A stretch of DNA of 64,000 bases from NCBI RefSeq assembly GCF_000308815.1, contig NZ_BAFX01000082.1, forward strand, positions 1-64,000. The letters are read 5' to 3'. The notes beneath the pieces were generated by a model. The model did not search any database. It saw only the letters and a program-made list of their open reading frames with translations, and was not told where the DNA came from. This DNA is from Nocardia concava NBRC 100430. Lineage in GTDB: Bacteria; Actinomycetota; Actinomycetes; Mycobacteriales; Mycobacteriaceae. Position numbers and translations under genes: made by a program. Shown in pieces: positions 61,472 to 64,000 of the stretch; the first letter of the stretch is position 1, and every line of letters starts with the position of its first letter.

Positions 61472-62335
61472 ATGGGGATCGGGATCGACGGGGTTCGGGT
61501 GGGGCACTGGACCGATTCGGTTGGGGAGACCGGAACCACCGTGCTGGTGCTGCCCGAAGGGACAACCGGCTCCTGTGAGGTTCGAGGTGGAGCGCCCGCG
61601 AGCCGGGAACTGGACGCGCTGGCACCCGACAAGGCCGTAAACACCGTGGATGCCATTGTGCTGACCGGAGGTTCGGCGTTCGGGCTGGCCAGCGCGGACG
61701 GGGTGATGCGCTACCTCGAAGAACAAGGACGCGGAGTGCCCACGCCGGGCGGGCGGGTGCCGATCGTTCCCACCCTGGCCCTCTTCGATTTGGGCGCTGG
61801 GGATTCCAGGGCCCGACCGGGAGCCGAGCAGGGGTACGCCGCCGCGCGGGCGAGCAGCGGTGAGCAGCTCTTGCACGGCCGGGTCGGTGCCGGAGCCGGG
61901 GCATATGTCGGACATTGGCGAGGGCCGGAAGGTCGGCTGCCCGGCGGGATCGGTTATGCCGAAAAACGATTGGGTGAGGTGGTCGTCGCTGCCGTGTGCG
62001 CGGTGAACGCCTTCGGCGACATCGATCACGGCACCGAGGAGATCTCCTTCGACGCACTGGCGCTGCTGCAGCACCCCTTCGATTTCACGAGCTCACGAAC
62101 CCACACCACCATCGGCGCGGTGATAACCAACGCCCGCCTGGACAAAGTCGGCTGCCGAATCGTCGCTCAGGGCGCCCACGACGGACTCTCACGCGCCCTG
62201 ACCCCGCCCCATACCCGCTTCGACGGCGACGGCTTCATCGCCGCCGCCACCGGCGAAATCGCCACCGACGTCGACATCGTCCGCCTGCTGGCCCTGGCGG
62301 CGGTCACCGAAGCGATCAGATCGATCGCCGACTGA
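61472..62335 (+). CDS. P1-family aminopeptidase/esterase (DmpA-like)
   Basis: N-terminal-nucleophile hydrolase of 287 residues that is made as a precursor and self-cleaves. The start GIDGVRVGHWTDSVGETGTT and TGGSAFGLASADGVMRYLEE are typical of the group. The self-cleavage site should lie in the HTTIGAVITNARLDK segment (near residue 210), where a Thr follows His, in place of the Ser-type nucleophile of DmpA. The likely activity is cleavage of small peptides or D-amino-acid esters. Confidence 0.85.
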   Translation: MGIGIDGVRVGHWTDSVGETGTTVLVLPEGTTGSCEVRGGAPASRELDALAPDKAVNTVDAIVLTGGSAFGLASADGVMRYLEEQGRGVPTPGGRVPIVPTLALFDLGAGDSRARPGAEQGYAAARASSGEQLLHGRVGAGAGAYVGHWRGPEGRLPGGIGYAEKRLGEVVVAAVCAVNAFGDIDHGTEEISFDALALLQHPFDFTSSRTHTTIGAVITNARLDKVGCRIVAQGAHDGLSRALTPPHTRFDGDGFIAAATGEIATDVDIVRLLALAAVTEAIRSIAD

Positions 62336-62340
62336 CCGCT

Positions 62341-62982
62341 TCAGCTCCTGGTCAACCAGACGTGCGTGACCGCCTTGGTGCTGAGCATGTCCGAAACCCG
62401 GTAGCCGGGTAGCGTCCCGAGATTCTCGAACAGCCGCTCCCCCGATCCCAACAGGATCGGGACGATCGCCAGATGCAGCTCGTCGACCAGCCCCGCCGCA
62501 AGGAACTGCCGAATGGTCCCCGCCCCACCACCGAGCCGAACATCGAGTCCCTGAGCTGCATCGAAGGCACGCTTCAGCACCGCATCCGGAGTGTCGTTCA
62601 CAAAGTGAAAGGTGGTGTCGCCCTCCATGGTCAGCGAGGGCCGCGCGTAATGGGTCATCACGAAGGTGTCGTGGTGATAGGGCGGATTGTCACCCCACCA
62701 TCCGGTCCACGATTCATCGGGCCACTCGCCCCGCACAGGCCCGAACATATTGCGCCCCATGATGGTCGCGCCGATCCCCGCATCCCCCGCCGCGAGCAGA
62801 TCGTTGTCGGCCCCAACCTCACCACCGCCGTCCCCGCTCATTTCCATGCCGTAGCGGGTGCGGAAAACCCAGTCGTGCAGCCGTTCTCCCCCGACCCCCA
62901 GCGGCGCGTCGGGTCCTTGATCGGGCCCGGCGGCGAATCCGTCCAACGAGACGCAGAAGTTGTGGACACGAAGTTTCGGCAT
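62341..62982 (-). CDS. Dihydrofolate reductase-family (RibD C-terminal-like) protein
   Basis: Reductase-like protein of 213 residues. The N-terminus KLRVHNFCVSLDGFAAGPDQ is that of the RibD C-terminal/YwjB group, followed by IMGRNMFGP, MTHYARPSLTMEGDTTFHFV and LRVGGGAGTI-like LDVRLGGGAGTIRQFLAAG. It probably binds NADPH; the substrate is unknown. It converges with the P1 peptidase gene, leaving a 5-base gap. Confidence 0.87.
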   Translation of the reverse strand: MPKLRVHNFCVSLDGFAAGPDQGPDAPLGVGGERLHDWVFRTRYGMEMSGDGGGEVGADNDLLAAGDAGIGATIMGRNMFGPVRGEWPDESWTGWWGDNPPYHHDTFVMTHYARPSLTMEGDTTFHFVNDTPDAVLKRAFDAAQGLDVRLGGGAGTIRQFLAAGLVDELHLAIVPILLGSGERLFENLGTLPGYRVSDMLSTKAVTHVWLTRS

Positions 62983-63086
62983 GGCGCGTTCCTCTCGACC
63001 GAGTGGGCGGCGTTTCCGCCCTTTACCCAGTCATCGAACGGCGATACCCCGAATCGACATCACGCCCGGAGAAATTCGCAGCGGTG

Positions 63087-64000
63087 TCAGGCCCAGCCGA
63101 AGAGGGTGTGGCCGAGGGAGTTCCAGCCGAGGACGGAGTCGACTGCCAGGCCGCAGAAGACCACGGCGAGGTAGTTGTTGGACTGGAGGAACAGGCGCAG
63201 CGGCTTCACCGATTCGCCCTTGCGGACGCCGGAGTAGAGCTGGTGGGCCATCAGCAGGAACCAGGCGCCGGCCACGAGGGCTACGGCGGCGTAGATGACG
63301 CCGGCGGCGGGGACCAGGGCGAGGGTGGCCAGGACGGTGGCCCAGGTGTAGAGGACGATCTGTTTGGTGACCGTTTCCTCGGTGGCCACGACCGGGAGCA
63401 TCGGGACGCCCGCGGCCTTGTAGTCCTCCTTGTAGCGCATCGCGAGCGCCCAGGTGTGCGGCGGGGTCCAGAAGAAGATGACCAGGAACAGCACGATCGA
63501 GGGCCAGCCGATGGTGCCGGTGACCGCGGACCAGCCGACGAGCACGGGCATGCAACCGGCGGCACCGCCCCAGACCACGTTCTGGGAGGTGCGGCGCTTC
63601 AACCCGAGGGTGTAGACGAAGACGTAGAACAGGATCGTCGCCACGACGAGTGCGCCCGAGAGCAGGTTGGCCTGCCACCACAGCCAGGCGAAGGAGGCCA
63701 GGCCGAGGGTGACGCCGAAGACGAAAGCGTTGCGGGTCGGCACCGCCTCGCGGGCGAGCGGACGCTTGGAGGTCCGCTTCATCACCTTGTCGATATCGGC
63801 GTCGGCGACACAGTTGAGCGTGTTCGCCGACGCAGCACCCATCCAGCCGCCGAACAGGGTGGCCAGGATGAGCCCGATCTTCACCTCGCCGCGCGAGGCC
63901 AGCAGCATGGTGGGAATCGTTGCGACGAGCAGCAACTCGATGACGCGGGGCTTGGTGAGCGCGATGTAGGCGAGCACCCGCCTGGTCGCCGCCGACAGCG
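63087..64000 (-). CDS. ctaB: Protohaem IX farnesyltransferase CtaB (5' end outside window)
   Basis: Makes haem O from haem B by adding a farnesyl group, the step before CtaA. At least 304 residues are visible, with about nine membrane segments. The prenyl-diphosphate motif is NCVADADIDKVMKRTSKRPL (aspartate-rich, about 60 residues in), and a second is in the cytosolic loop after FFWTPPHTWALAMRYKEDY. The frame is open to the last base of the window, so the true start lies beyond it; GTG 63977 is only a possible internal start. Confidence 0.95.
   Translation of the reverse strand, partial: LSAATRRVLAYIALTKPRVIELLLVATIPTMLLASRGEVKIGLILATLFGGWMGAASANTLNCVADADIDKVMKRTSKRPLAREAVPTRNAFVFGVTLGLASFAWLWWQANLLSGALVVATILFYVFVYTLGLKRRTSQNVVWGGAAGCMPVLVGWSAVTGTIGWPSIVLFLVIFFWTPPHTWALAMRYKEDYKAAGVPMLPVVATEETVTKQIVLYTWATVLATLALVPAAGVIYAAVALVAGAWFLLMAHQLYSGVRKGESVKPLRLFLQSNNYLAVVFCGLAVDSVLGWNSLGHTLFGWA

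Overview
The window is very GC-rich, with strong third-position GC, many GTG starts and dense overlapping operons. Its content points to a mycolic-acid actinobacterium, most likely Nocardia or a close relative: an MptB-type lipomannan mannosyltransferase, a SufR-led suf operon, CtaA and CtaB, Ku, an MMPL transporter and many TetR regulators. I see no rRNA, tRNA, CRISPR array, insertion sequence or prophage. The window opens inside a ligA-type gene and closes inside ctaB. No gene-free stretch exceeds 300 bases; the longest are 5663-5903, where I see nothing, and 56050-56303, which holds only a small hairpin.

Layout. 1-4.0 kb: 3' part of an NAD-dependent DNA ligase, a cytochrome P450 and a LuxR-type regulator that share palindromic half-sites, and a small gene broken by an in-frame stop. 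4.0-14.5 kb: Ku, two small unknowns, a tautomerase divergent from a CGNR regulator with two tandem operators between them, secreted proteins, a LexA-family repressor behind a nitronate monooxygenase, an ADP-ribosylglycohydrolase and two orphans. 14.6-21.0 kb: complete sufR-B-D-C-S-U-T iron-sulfur assembly operon, with a SufR-type operator at its front and a strong hairpin at its end. 21.2-30.5 kb: accessory metabolic genes (NmrA-like protein, luciferase-like monooxygenase, peptide deformylase, PoxB-type enzyme, photolyase, DoxX divergent from an ECF sigma factor, TetR with alcohol dehydrogenase, DUF302 protein under a CsoR-like palindrome). 30.7-35.1 kb: mptB, an ABC exporter pair and ctaA. 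35.1-45.7 kb: thioesterases, methyltransferases, a serine hydrolase lipoprotein, an MMPL transporter and hypotheticals. 45.7-52.4 kb: a complete N-acetylglucosamine PTS. 52.4-64 kb: quinone oxidoreductase, TetR with a flavin hydroxylase, an unknown anchored protein next to a beta-propeller lipoprotein, several small enzymes, and ctaB.

How it works together. The PTS block is self-contained. EI, HPr, EIIC and the divergent EIIB and EIIA import and phosphorylate the sugar, NagA and NagB convert it to fructose-6-phosphate, and a HutC-type GntR repressor probably acts at two identical palindromes between the divergent transcripts. The suf operon, mptB, the ABC genes, ctaA, qor and ctaB are, from memory, neighbours over a short interval in Mycobacterium tuberculosis; here the same genes are spread over about 50 kb by accessory blocks. 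Most accessory blocks carry their own regulator and a visible inverted-repeat operator, and those operators are the main new observations.
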